From positions 44,851 through 108,850 of the forward strand of contig NZ_JQDZ01000114.1 of NCBI RefSeq assembly GCF_000764205.1: a stretch of 64,000 bases of DNA, in the 5' to 3' direction. Position numbers and translations under genes: made by a program. Source of the DNA: Thalassotalea sp. ND16A (GTDB taxonomy: Bacteria; Pseudomonadota; Gammaproteobacteria; Enterobacterales; Alteromonadaceae). Shown piece after piece: positions 1 to 7,089 of the stretch (its first letter is position 1; every line of letters begins with the position of its first letter). The notes under the pieces are model-generated. The model worked only from the letters and a program-made list of their open reading frames with translations, was not told where the DNA came from and ran no database searches.

Positions 1-175
1 TAGAACCCATCTTATAAGTCAGTTTAGATTCTGCCCCTACTTGTCCAGGAGCACCACTAACCGCCTCAAAGCTAATGAGATCCGGTTGCCAACGTTTCAT
101 GTTTTCACTGTCATCAAACAATTCAATAACACGTTGAACAGGCAAATCGATATCTATCTCTAACGTATAGTTCAT
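1..175 (-). CDS. SRPBCC (START-like) family protein, N-terminal part
   Basis: The gene runs off the left edge; only its first 58 codons are present. The protein starts MNYTLEIDIDLPVQRVIELF, then a segment with NMKRWQPDL and GQVGAESKLTYKMG. The pattern of a first beta-strand ending in a 'P' and a helix with 'LFDD..N...W.P' is typical of polyketide-cyclase/START-like ligand-binding proteins (SRPBCC). The ligand cannot be told. It is read leftward, with a repeat-rich gap behind its start. The family call rests on the N-terminal fold pattern only. Confidence 0.6.
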   Translation of the reverse strand, partial: MNYTLEIDIDLPVQRVIELFDDSENMKRWQPDLISFEAVSGAPGQVGAESKLTYKMGS

Positions 176-250
176 AAGTCACTCTAATTTCTTCTACTCA
201 TTAACTATAAGAGAGAACGAGAATAATTCAATAATGTTGAGCCTTGAAGG

Positions 251-277
251 CATCCCGTTATGCTTTTGCACGGGATC
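251..277. repeat. REP-like hairpin of the CATCCC type
   Basis: The stem CCCGT...ACGGG encloses an AT-rich loop with the sequence TTTTG. The same stem, with the same kind of loop, recurs at 63660-63695. It belongs to the hairpin repeat family described at 307-473 and 63463-64000. Confidence 0.55.
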
Positions 278-287
278 TCCGGGCAAT

Positions 288-484
288 ACTCAGAAACAAT
301 TAACAACGTCATCCTGTGCGAGCTTAAGCGAGACACGGGACCTCCTTCAGTTGAGCAGAGGTTTAATAAAGTAATATATTTAACAATATCTTAAATGGTA
401 GCTGTGCTATTTATTATAACCACATTACGCGTTAGGAGGTCCCTGATATCGCTAGTGCTCTTCAGGGATGACGGTGTGTGTTTT
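288..484. repeat. Gene-less element bounded by inverted hairpin repeats
   Basis: Two 40-base imperfect inverted repeats (307-346 and 434-473) both start CGTCATCC at the outer end and finish GGGACCTCCT at the inner end. The left one is preceded by CAGAAACAATTAACAA and the right one is followed by GGTGTGTG. The same two flanks occur around the GIY-YIG gene at 26927-27415 (GAAACAATTAACCA on the left, GGTGTGT on the right). The 87 bases between the repeats show no gene. It looks like a deleted or non-autonomous member of the same family; that is inference. Confidence 0.55.
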
Positions 485-507
485 CTTTTATCGCGGAAGT
501 CGCCTAT

Positions 508-535
508 TCGCTCACAGCCTCCTGTGAGCTTTTGA
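508..535 (+). terminator. Hairpin with T run, terminator-like
   Basis: GCTCACAG and CTGTGAGC form an 8-bp stem with a 4-base loop, followed by TTTT. A very similar hairpin with the same CTGTGAGCTTTTG tail lies at 1274-1298, so the lipoprotein gene between them is bracketed by direct copies. Either these are terminators or another small repeat. Confidence 0.35.
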
Positions 536-591
536 TTACATTACGTTAAATCACTGAACGGTATAACGTGTTGTTAAGATACAGTCATCTT

Positions 592-1203
592 TTATGATTT
601 ACTGGCTTTGAAAATATGATAGGTATGTACTGAGTTTTTACTGTTAATTGTTTGTCTATACAAAACAAGATTATTGTCATCAGATACAAATAATTCCCGA
701 TAAACTTTTACATTAATTGCGCTGCTACCCCCGCCGCCGAAAAAATCATGTATAGGATATATTAGCTTACCACCAGAACAGCTAAATCCCAATTTTTCCA
801 AATCTAATGTATCTACATACTTATGCTGACTATCGTTGCCATAATAGGTTATCAGCAGTTGCTGCTTAGATAGATCGACTTTTAGCTCCCCATTTAAATT
901 TTCACCATTGCTTCGTAAGAACTTACTAGTCTTGGCCTTTCTATCTAAATTATTAATCAAGTTTACCCAATTAATATCTGAATTACCCAGATTCAAGTAT
1001 TGGTCATTCTGCGATTTAAAGGATTCACTAGATAAATGGTACAGGTCGTTAATTTGAGGGCATTCTTCACTAGAATTAGGAGTGTAACTCCAAGAATTTG
1101 ATTGCAGTGGCATGTCGCCAGCCTCATTTTCAGTTTGATTTTGTGACGAACAACTTGACACTAAAACCAATGAAGCATAAAAAACAATCTGTTTAATACT
1201 CAT
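592..1203 (-). CDS. Hypothetical lipoprotein, 203 aa
   Basis: The product has a type II signal peptide: MSIKQIVFYASLVLVSSC, with lipobox V-S-S-C at residue 18, so it is expected to be lipid-anchored facing the periplasm. The mature part is Ser/Asn-rich near the start and has a glycine run (FFGGGGSS, about residues 154-161). There are two further Cys residues, one near residue 48 (EECPQ) and one near 141 (FSCSGG). The start is supported by AAGGAA about ten bases upstream. I do not recognise the family. It stands alone between hairpin repeats, with no operon partner. Confidence 0.65.
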   Translation of the reverse strand: MSIKQIVFYASLVLVSSCSSQNQTENEAGDMPLQSNSWSYTPNSSEECPQINDLYHLSSESFKSQNDQYLNLGNSDINWVNLINNLDRKAKTSKFLRSNGENLNGELKVDLSKQQLLITYYGNDSQHKYVDTLDLEKLGFSCSGGKLIYPIHDFFGGGGSSAINVKVYRELFVSDDNNLVLYRQTINSKNSVHTYHIFKASKS

Positions 1204-1273
1204 ACTCTTATTTCCTTGAAATTTTATTATTATCTATCTTTTCTTATTATCTAAAAGCAGTTATATCCGCTTA

Positions 1274-1298
1274 TCGTTCGCAGCAACCTGTGAGCTTT
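1274..1298 (+). repeat. Second copy of the CTGTGAGCTTTTG hairpin
   Basis: GTTCGCAG pairs with CTGTGAGC (wobble pairs allowed), loop CAAC, then TTTTGG. It is a direct repeat of the hairpin at 508-535. Confidence 0.3.
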
Positions 1299-1385
1299 TG
1301 GTTGAGTATTATTTAGCTCTACTCATTGATGTTTATTGTAATATATAGCAATTAATCTACAGGCTAATGCTTGCCAGGATCAAGA

Positions 1386-1664
1386 TTACTGAGACTGACT
1401 ATTTTGTTGTGACTTACTCATTATCTCTTCATAAATTATGATAGCTGCTTTTGCTAAAGTTGCAAATTCTGGATGCTTTTTGATTAGTCCCAACACTTGA
1501 TGAGAGTCGGTTAACACCAATTCAAGATAGTTAAGGTCCGCATCATCGAGTATATAACCATTATCAACCTTAGCTTTTAATGCTTGAGCCCTTGGCAGTC
1601 GTTCAGTTTCAAACCGCTTAAGGAGTACGGTAATTACTCCTAGATCTTTTTCATTTCACGACAT
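1386..1664 (-). pseudogene. Small conserved-looking gene with an in-frame TGA at codon 3
   Basis: The ATG at 1664-1662 has a good ribosome site (AAAAGGAATAATT just upstream) and is followed by TCG and then TGA. Reading on in the same frame, 89 codons are open to a TAA at 1386-1388. The encoded peptide begins [20 protein letters not shown], continues with [13 protein letters not shown], and has an amphipathic helical end ([20 protein letters not shown]). The composition is protein-like, and I recall similar small proteins in related marine bacteria with the ERLPRA..LK.KVD.G pattern. The only defect visible is the one stop. No ATG, GTG or TTG lies close behind the TGA in frame, so the gene is either dead through one point change, read through, or affected by a base-calling error. 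Confidence 0.55.
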
Positions 1665-1782
1665 AATTATTCCTTTTTTCAGAGATAACGGCTAGTGCTG
1701 AGTATGGTTGGATAAATGCATTTATTCAAATGCTTAATGGAAGAGTGATAACGGCAAAATAAAATGAAATGACATAAATGGC

Positions 1783-2232
1783 TTTATTGCCGGAATTCAA
1801 ACCCGCGAGCACTTATCTACAAGAGCAGAGCATGGCGAGACAGGCCGCTAATTTTATCAAGAGCGCTGATATGACAAGAGTAACTAAACTACCACTCAGG
1901 TAATTTAATAAATAATATTTGGAGCTAATAAGAATTTTTGTATTTAGAAAACATATTGGCTTCGTTGTCGGGACTCGAACCCGCGAGCAATTATTTACAA
2001 GAGCTGAGCATGGCGAGACAGGCCGCTAATTTTATCAAGAGCGCTGATATGACAAGAGTAACTGAACTACCACTCAGGTAATTTAATAAATAATATTTGG
2101 AGCTAATAAGAATTTTTGTATTTAGAAAACATATTGGCTTCGTTGTCGGGACTCGAACCCGCGACCCCAAAAGAGCATGGCGAGACAGGCCGCTAACTTT
2201 ATAAAGAGCCTAACCAACTGAACTACCACACG
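1783..2232 (-). repeat. Tandem array of three decayed tRNA-Asp copies
   Basis: Three units (about 1783-1900, 1956-2078, 2134-2232) keep pieces of the neighbouring tRNA-Asp gene read leftward: the D-arm GGTAGTTCAGTT, the anticodon-loop piece GGCCTGTC and the T-arm TCGCGGGTTCGAGTCCCG. The acceptor stem is lost. Foreign-looking segments of about 25-35 bases interrupt the D-arm/anticodon side and the variable region. The first two units, with spacer, repeat with a period of 178 bases (CATGGCGAGA at 1831 and 2009); the third occurrence is at 2176. These are unlikely to be functional tRNAs. Confidence 0.7.
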
Positions 2233-2289
2233 GTAATTTAATAAGGGTATTTTGAATGTCAGGAAGATAAACATTTGAATCAAATGATG

Positions 2290-2366
2290 TGGCGGAGTGG
2301 ACGGGACTCGAACCCGCGCCCCCCGGCGTGACAGGCCGGTATTCTAACCAACTGAACTACCACTCC
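2290..2366 (-). tRNA. tRNA-Asp (GTC)
   Basis: This is a 77-base gene with encoded CCA. The acceptor stem is GGAGTGG/CCACTCC, the anticodon loop CTGTCAC gives GTC, and the T-loop is GGTTCGAGTCC. It differs from the other three copies by one base in the variable loop (T to G next to the T-stem), which should not break any stem. Confidence 0.93.
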
Positions 2367-2408
2367 GCAAAATCATTTGCAAAAGATACATGTTTATTAT
2401 CAAATCGT

Positions 2409-2485
2409 TGGCGGAGTGGACGGGACTCGAACCCGCGACCCCCGGCGTGACAGGCCGGTATTCTAACCAACTGAACTACCACTCC
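2409..2485 (-). tRNA. tRNA-Asp (GTC)
   Basis: A 77-base gene with CCA encoded and anticodon GTC, matching the copies at 2577-2653 and 2744-2820. Confidence 0.95.
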
Positions 2486-2522
2486 GCTGAGATTTGATTG
2501 GTAATGCTTTATGTATATCAAG

Positions 2523-2557
2523 TGGCGGATATGTTGTCGGGACTCTTTCGAGTACCC
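2523..2557 (-). repeat. Truncated tRNA-Asp 3' end remnant
   Basis: Plus-strand TGGCGGATATGTTGTCGGG then ACTCTTTCGAGT resembles the 3' end of tRNA-Asp (CCA, acceptor 3' strand, part of the T-arm) with the rest missing. An almost identical remnant is at 2691-2725. On the transcribed strand it can fold as a short stem with a GAAA loop, so a role in processing or termination between tRNAs is possible. Confidence 0.45.
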
Positions 2558-2576
2558 TACTATATATCAACCAAAT

Positions 2577-2653
2577 TGGCGGAGTGGACGGGACTCGAAC
2601 CCGCGACCCCCGGCGTGACAGGCCGGTATTCTAACCAACTGAACTACCACTCC
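2577..2653 (-). tRNA. tRNA-Asp (GTC)
   Basis: A 77-base gene with CCA encoded and anticodon GTC. It is separated from its neighbours by spacers that each hold a truncated tRNA-Asp remnant. Confidence 0.95.
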
Positions 2654-2690
2654 GCAAAGGATATACTTGCAGCATTACTTGATGACTTAT

Positions 2691-2725
2691 TGGCGGATAT
2701 GTTGCCGGGACTCTTTCGAGTTCCT
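2691..2725 (-). repeat. Truncated tRNA-Asp 3' end remnant
   Basis: Plus-strand TGGCGGATATGTTGCCGGG then ACTCTTTCGAGT is a near copy of the remnant at 2523-2557, in the equivalent place of the next spacer. The pair shows that the array grew by duplicating tRNA plus spacer as one unit. Confidence 0.45.
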
Positions 2726-2743
2726 GCTGCATATCAGCTTACT

Positions 2744-2820
2744 TGGCGGAGTGGACGGGACTCGAACCCGCGACCCCCGGCGTGACAGGCCGGTATTCTA
2801 ACCAACTGAACTACCACTCC
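2744..2820 (-). tRNA. tRNA-Asp (GTC), first of the array
   Basis: A 77-base gene, the promoter-proximal copy of the leftward array. It lies downstream of dnaQ, the place tRNA-Asp (aspV) occupies next to dnaQ in Escherichia coli. Confidence 0.95.
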
Positions 2821-2865
2821 GCTGCATAAGTCATCTTCAACAACATGTCGTTGAATGCGGAGCGA

Positions 2866-2894
2866 ATAATACGGATATGAACTATACGAGTCAA
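2866..2894 (-). promoter_or_regulatory. Sigma-70 promoter of the tRNA-Asp array
   Basis: On the minus strand TTGACT is followed after 17 bases by TATTAT, and then by the GC-rich stretch CGCTCCGC. A near-consensus promoter with a GC-rich discriminator is typical of stringently controlled stable-RNA operons. The first tRNA starts about 45 bases further on. Confidence 0.75.
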
Positions 2895-2983
2895 CTACTT
2901 TTTTTAATAAAAATGTTTGACTGCACAAATGTCATACAATCCGCATATTTTTAGGGCAAAATGACTCCATTTTAGCCGATCAG

Positions 2984-3763
2984 TTAGTTCTCGGCTGATA
3001 CCTCACCGCGCCAAATACTGTGTCCTGCTTTTTTCTCGATAATTGCCATTCTTTGGTCATGAGCTTGTTGTTCTTCTGTTGACGCTGCAATCACCTTTAA
3101 ACCTGATCTATTTTGATCTACTCGTCGTACACTCAGCGAATCACTTGTATTTTCATCGCCTTGGCTTAAGTTCAGGGTATTTTGATGACGAGTCATCTCA
3201 ATATACACGTACGCCAATAACTGGGCATCAATTAATGCGCCATGGTAAGTACGATCAACCAGTTTCTCAACCCCATAATGACGCGCTAGAAAATCCAACG
3301 TTTTTGGCGAGCCAAATTCGTCTCTTGATGTCTTTAGCGTATCGGTTACGGTACAAATATCATAAGTATTCGGTAAACCACGACGGGTCATGGCAAATTC
3401 ATGATCCATAAAGCCAACATCGAATCGAGCGTTATGAATAACCAGCTCGGCACCACGAATAAATTCGATGAAGTCATCAGCAACTTGGTTAAACAACTGT
3501 TTATCGAGTAAAAATTCATTACTCAAGCCATGAATATTAATAACCTCTTGGTCCATGTGCATTTGCGGATTAATGTAAACATGATAATTACGGCCGGTAA
3601 GTTTCCGGTCGATCAGCTCAACGCAACCAATTTCTACAATTCTATGACCTTGTTTTGGGTCTATACCTGTGGTTTCGGTATCAAGAACAATAATGCGTTC
3701 TTGTGGTTCATCTTGTTGTCCCTGGGGTTGAGGATGTTGAGACTCTGTTGAATGGTTTTGCAC
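2984..3763 (-). CDS. dnaQ: DNA polymerase III epsilon subunit (proofreading exonuclease)
   Basis: This is the 3'-5' exonuclease that proofreads for the replicative polymerase core. The three exonuclease motifs are intact: Exo I LDTETTG with D28 and E30; Exo II HNARFDVGFMDHE with D115; Exo III HGALIDA with H174 and D179. These match E. coli D12, E14, D103, H162 and D167. The Gln-rich leader of about 22 residues before the catalytic domain is longer than in E. coli, so a later start cannot be excluded, but no other ATG lies before Exo I. The last 60 residues should carry the alpha-subunit binding segment. It is divergent from rnhA across 175 bases, the usual arrangement. Confidence 0.95.
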   Translation of the reverse strand: MQNHSTESQHPQPQGQQDEPQERIIVLDTETTGIDPKQGHRIVEIGCVELIDRKLTGRNYHVYINPQMHMDQEVINIHGLSNEFLLDKQLFNQVADDFIEFIRGAELVIHNARFDVGFMDHEFAMTRRGLPNTYDICTVTDTLKTSRDEFGSPKTLDFLARHYGVEKLVDRTYHGALIDAQLLAYVYIEMTRHQNTLNLSQGDENTSDSLSVRRVDQNRSGLKVIAASTEEQQAHDQRMAIIEKKAGHSIWRGEVSAEN

Positions 3764-3938
3764 AAATTAGCCTTTCGCTATCAATTAATTCTTTATAAAC
3801 GCTATTCAATCAAATTTTACCCCAGGCTGTAAATCGATTATTAAAAAATAACACAATTAAACAGACTATATATTTAAGCAAGACGGTTTAGCTGATAAAC
3901 TCTTTCGCATAAATGTGCAACAAAAGATATAAACAGCA

Positions 3939-4403
3939 ATGCAAAAACACGTAGAAATATATACCGATGGTTCTTGTTTAGGTAACCCTGGTCCGGGTGG
4001 CTATGGTGCAGTGTTAAAGTATAATGGTCACTGTAAGGAGTTGTCACAAGGTTTTAAGCTAACCACCAATAATCGGATGGAAATGCTGGCAACAATTGAA
4101 GCGTTAAAAACCTTGAAACAACCTTGCAAAGTTACCTTAACCACCGATAGTCAATATGTTCGCCAAGGAATTACTAGCTGGATAAAAAACTGGATCAAAA
4201 ATAACTGGCGCACCGCAAGTAAACAACCAGTAAAAAATGTTGATCTATGGAAAGCACTGCACGAACAAAGCCAACGTCATGACATAGATTGGCATTGGGT
4301 CAAAGGTCACTCTGGCCACCCCGAAAATGAACAATGTGATCAATTGGCTCGCAGTGCCGCCGAAGGTAAGGGTTTAATCGAAGATACTGGCTATAAGCCA
4401 TAA
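3939..4403 (+). CDS. rnhA: Ribonuclease HI
   Basis: It degrades the RNA strand of RNA-DNA hybrids (R-loops, primers). At 154 aa it is E. coli-sized, and every catalytic position falls at the canonical number: D10 in [18 protein letters not shown]48 in NNRMEML, D70 in [12 protein letters not shown]124 in [10 protein letters not shown] and D134 in EQCDQLA. The basic handle region ([11 protein letters not shown], about 81-91) is present. It is divergent from dnaQ and probably shares a promoter region with it. Confidence 0.97.
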   Translation: MQKHVEIYTDGSCLGNPGPGGYGAVLKYNGHCKELSQGFKLTTNNRMEMLATIEALKTLKQPCKVTLTTDSQYVRQGITSWIKNWIKNNWRTASKQPVKNVDLWKALHEQSQRHDIDWHWVKGHSGHPENEQCDQLARSAAEGKGLIEDTGYKP

Positions 4404-4501
4404 ATAACGGTTTAAATATAACCGCTTAATCATCTTTAAGAGCAGAAAGCATTGATTAAATCTTTAATAATGCATCAACAAATTTAAGATCAGGAATAGC
4501 C

Positions 4502-5374
4502 ATGGCTTTACAAATTGAACAATTCTTCCATAAAGCAACGTTTACTCTTAGCTATATCGTATTTGATGATCAGACTAAAGATTGTGCAGTCATTGATCCA
4601 GCACTAGACTACGATCAATTAGCAAGTAGCATCAATTGTACTTATGCCAAGCAACTCATTGCCTTTATTAAAGATAATGAACTCAATCTTAAATATATTC
4701 TTGAAACACATGCGCATGCCGATCATATTTCTTCCGCGTTTTATATTAAAGAAAGAATTGGCGGTGATATTTGTATTGGCGGCGGTATTAAAGGCATCCA
4801 ACAAACTTTTAAATCTTTATTCAATTTAGCCAAAGACTTTAACACTCAGGGCGTTCAATTTGATCGTTTATTAAAACAAGGTGATACACTGCCATTGGGT
4901 AATTTTGAATTCAGCATTCTCGAAACGCCGGGCCATACGGCAGACAGCCTTACGTATGTGATTGACGACAATGCCTTTATCGGAGATACCTTATTTATGC
5001 CCGATTCTGGCTCAGCCCGCTGTGACTTCCCTGGCGGTGATGCCGCCTTGCTTTACAGCTCAATCCAAAAGATTTATGCCTTGGGCGATAACACTCAGCT
5101 CTATATGTGTCATGATTATCAACCTGGTGGACGAGAATTAAAGTTTTTAACTTCGGTTGCTGAACAAAGGGCTGAAAATATTCAAATTAACGCCGCGGTA
5201 AGCCAAGCCGATTACGTGAAAATCCGTGAAGCGCGAGATGCAACGCTGGCGAATCCAAGACTTATTTTTCCATCGTTACAATGCAATATTCAAGCGGGTG
5301 AATTGCCCGCCGCAGATGCAGATAATTTACGATTTTTCAAAACCCCAATAGCCGGGGTTGCGAACTTACATTAA
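4502..5374 (+). CDS. Metallo-beta-lactamase-fold hydrolase, persulfide dioxygenase/Blh-like
   Basis: It is a single-domain MBL protein of 290 aa. The metal-binding set is complete: THAHADH with H70, H72, D74 and H75; TPGHT with H145; GDTLF with D162; and CHDY with H204. The order, and the segment GDTLFMPDSGSARCDFPGGDA, match the ETHE1/Blh branch that oxidises glutathione persulfide or related low-molecular persulfides, rather than glyoxalase II. The substrate is inferred from the branch. It could act in sulfide detoxification; no partner sulfurtransferase is next to it. AGGAATAGCC precedes the ATG. Confidence 0.75.
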   Translation: MALQIEQFFHKATFTLSYIVFDDQTKDCAVIDPALDYDQLASSINCTYAKQLIAFIKDNELNLKYILETHAHADHISSAFYIKERIGGDICIGGGIKGIQQTFKSLFNLAKDFNTQGVQFDRLLKQGDTLPLGNFEFSILETPGHTADSLTYVIDDNAFIGDTLFMPDSGSARCDFPGGDAALLYSSIQKIYALGDNTQLYMCHDYQPGGRELKFLTSVAEQRAENIQINAAVSQADYVKIREARDATLANPRLIFPSLQCNIQAGELPAADADNLRFFKTPIAGVANLH

Positions 5375-5391
5375 CTGGTTGAGCATTCCTG

Positions 5392-5408
5392 AAAGGGGAT
5401 TCCCCTTT
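5392..5408. terminator. Bidirectional terminator between convergent genes
   Basis: AAAGGGG ATT CCCCTTT is a 7-bp perfect stem between the end of the MBL gene and the end of the DUF2919 gene, and overlaps the latter's stop codon. The symmetry suits termination from both sides, although T runs are short. Confidence 0.55.
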
Positions 5409-5922
5409 AAGGAAGATCAGTTGTGCGTCTTTTTTTCGGTTTTTCTTCTATCTCTTCAGGGAATTCCACTAAATTAATGGTTGCCCGATGACTGGTTTTT
5501 ATCAGTAATAATAATGCACAACCAATCACGCTTTGGCCAATTAACCAACTCAATTTTCCCTGCTGAAGAATAAAGAACAGCCCCCAGTAAAAGCTTAAAT
5601 CAATAAATACTGCAATCGTGCTTAATAGCAGGAACTTTGGCCATAGAGATTTTAGCCACGAACTTGCCGCAGGTCTGCGTGCAAGCAACAACACAAACAA
5701 CAACAATCCGGGAATTCCGGTAACTAAACTTAGATAAAAAGCCGTTGATTCAGGGTAAAACCACTGAATTAAACTGAGTTTATCGCGCATATTACTTAAA
5801 GAAAGTATGCCAATGGCATAACCCCTAAGCAAAAAAATCAAAATAAAATAAAAACTAAAGGAGAGTTTTAAACAGTTATGCTTATCAAAATCTTTAAAGC
5901 TGTATTGTGCCAGAGGGTGCAT
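5407..5922 (-). CDS. DUF2919 family inner-membrane protein (YfeZ-like)
   Basis: The 171-aa protein has four hydrophobic segments, at about residues 21-42, 61-82, 93-112 and 116-140. It ends in a charged cytoplasmic tail (EEIEEKPKKRRTTDLP). The opening 'HPLAQYSFKDFDKHNCLKLS' and the motif 'SFYWGLFF' suggest the DUF2919 family, whose role is unknown. It lies just behind the GFA remnant and the DUF599 gene on the same strand. The family call comes from memory of the pattern. Confidence 0.6.
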   Translation of the reverse strand: MHPLAQYSFKDFDKHNCLKLSFSFYFILIFLLRGYAIGILSLSNMRDKLSLIQWFYPESTAFYLSLVTGIPGLLLFVLLLARRPAASSWLKSLWPKFLLLSTIAVFIDLSFYWGLFFILQQGKLSWLIGQSVIGCALLLLIKTSHRATINLVEFPEEIEEKPKKRRTTDLP

Positions 5923-5935
5923 TTTAACGAATGCC

Positions 5936-6136
5936 CTACTCTTTCGACAAATGTGCTAAGCGACCAGCATTGGCTTCCCAATGTTGCCCGTCAAACGCAT
6001 CAATTTGCCTCTCTTGCCAATCGCTAGTGCCCAGACAGCGGGCATTAATACTAAAACCATCAGGATTTGACCGTGGTAGGTAAAATGATTTTATGCCGCA
6101 GTTTTTGCAAAAATAATGTTTGGCAATCTTATTCAT
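5936..6136 (-). pseudogene. GFA family (glutathione-dependent formaldehyde-activating-like) gene, 5' half missing
   Basis: The 66 codons encode only the C-terminal half of a GFA/CENP-V-type zinc protein: AKHYFCKNCGIKSFYLPRSN, then PDGFSINARCL, and a tail AFDGQHWEA. Family members are usually 115-130 aa and need an N-terminal C-x-C-G...C-x-x-C zinc site, which is absent. In this frame a TAG lies nine codons before the ATG, and no GFA sequence is visible upstream, so the front was deleted when it was joined to the DUF599 gene. The ATG overlaps the end of DUF599 by 8 bases, so a truncated product could still be translated. Confidence 0.65.
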
Positions 6137-6842
6137 AGCTATTCTCCGGGTCTAAATCTTGAATGCCCTGTTTGATCGCTTGTAAGGCCCGCGATTTAAA
6201 TTCACGAGTAAACAATACGTACACCACCGCTAAACTGGAAATAATAAACAGTAATGGATGGAAAAACCAACTCAATGCCGCTAAAGAAAAATAATAAGAG
6301 CGTAAACCATAATTGTAGGCATGCCCGGCCTGATCTTGTACTACGCCCATTTGTTTGGCGTAATCGAGTAAACGCGCGCTTTTAGTATGCAACTCTACCG
6401 GTGCCGCGCCGATCATGATGTTTAAAAAACCATATTGACGCATCGACCAGGTAAATTGGAAAAATGCCATAATAAATATCATGCCTAACAAACTGAGTTT
6501 GATTTGAATGGCAACATGGTTTCTTTCCGTTGCTATGGGTATCGAAGACAGTACTTCATTGACATTGTCTACCTGGGTAAACAAAGTTAAAACCCCCGCG
6601 ATTACCAGCAAGGTAGTCGATGCAAAAAACGATACGTGTCGCTCTAAATTGGATAACAACGACGCGTGTGAAACCCGCACATCATTATCTAAGATTTGCC
6701 GCATCCACAAAATTCGATGCTGATGTAAGCATCTTGATAAACAAGCGGTATTTTTGGCTTTAATTCGCGCAAATTGGGTATAGCCGACCCAGCTACTAAA
6801 AAAAATCGCCAGCGCAATAAAATCAACAAATGCTAAAGACAC
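6129..6842 (-). CDS. DUF599 family membrane protein
   Basis: It is an integral membrane protein with about four hydrophobic stretches (near the start FVDFIALAIFFSSWVGY, then FFASTTLLVIAGVLTLF, a third KLSLLGMIFIMAFFQF and a last one before the C-terminus). NTACLSRCLHQHRILWM and SLLSNLERHVSFFASTTL match DUF599 as I know it; function unknown. I chose GTG at 6842 because GGGAG sits 6-7 bases before it and homologues start right at the first membrane segment. An in-frame ATG at 6944 would add 34 residues of poor character. Product about 237 aa. Confidence 0.65.
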   Translation of the reverse strand: MSLAFVDFIALAIFFSSWVGYTQFARIKAKNTACLSRCLHQHRILWMRQILDNDVRVSHASLLSNLERHVSFFASTTLLVIAGVLTLFTQVDNVNEVLSSIPIATERNHVAIQIKLSLLGMIFIMAFFQFTWSMRQYGFLNIMIGAAPVELHTKSARLLDYAKQMGVVQDQAGHAYNYGLRSYYFSLAALSWFFHPLLFIISSLAVVYVLFTREFKSRALQAIKQGIQDLDPENSYE

Positions 6843-7089
6843 CAAAGACTCCCGTTTAATTGCTAAGTGATTACAAATTCTGTAAATATTATTATGCCCA
6901 ATCCAAGCACAATATACGACCAAAAATGCAGTTCCTTGGCTCATTAAAATATTGAATTACCCGCCTCGAAACATTTTTTAACAATTGACAGTAAGTCCTT
7001 TAATACGTTATAAAATGGCAAGTATCACTGGTAGTTTCCAGCTAGTAAATAAAATAATAATTAAATTAGAGCAAACATAGGAAGTAGTC

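Noticed and set aside
1656..1658. TGA as selenocysteine in the small gene
   Set aside because: The position is at codon 3, no redox motif surrounds it, and no SECIS-like hairpin was seen directly behind it.
1956..2232. Intron-containing tRNA-Asp genes
   Set aside because: The inserted segments are only 25-35 bases, lie in two separate places, show no group I or group II core, and the acceptor stems are lost. Decay is the simpler reading.
2498..2928. Open frames of 64-95 codons across the tRNA-Asp array
   Set aside because: They run through tRNA genes on both strands and repeat the tRNA sequence (for example RDSNPRPPA); they are by-products of tRNA repeats.
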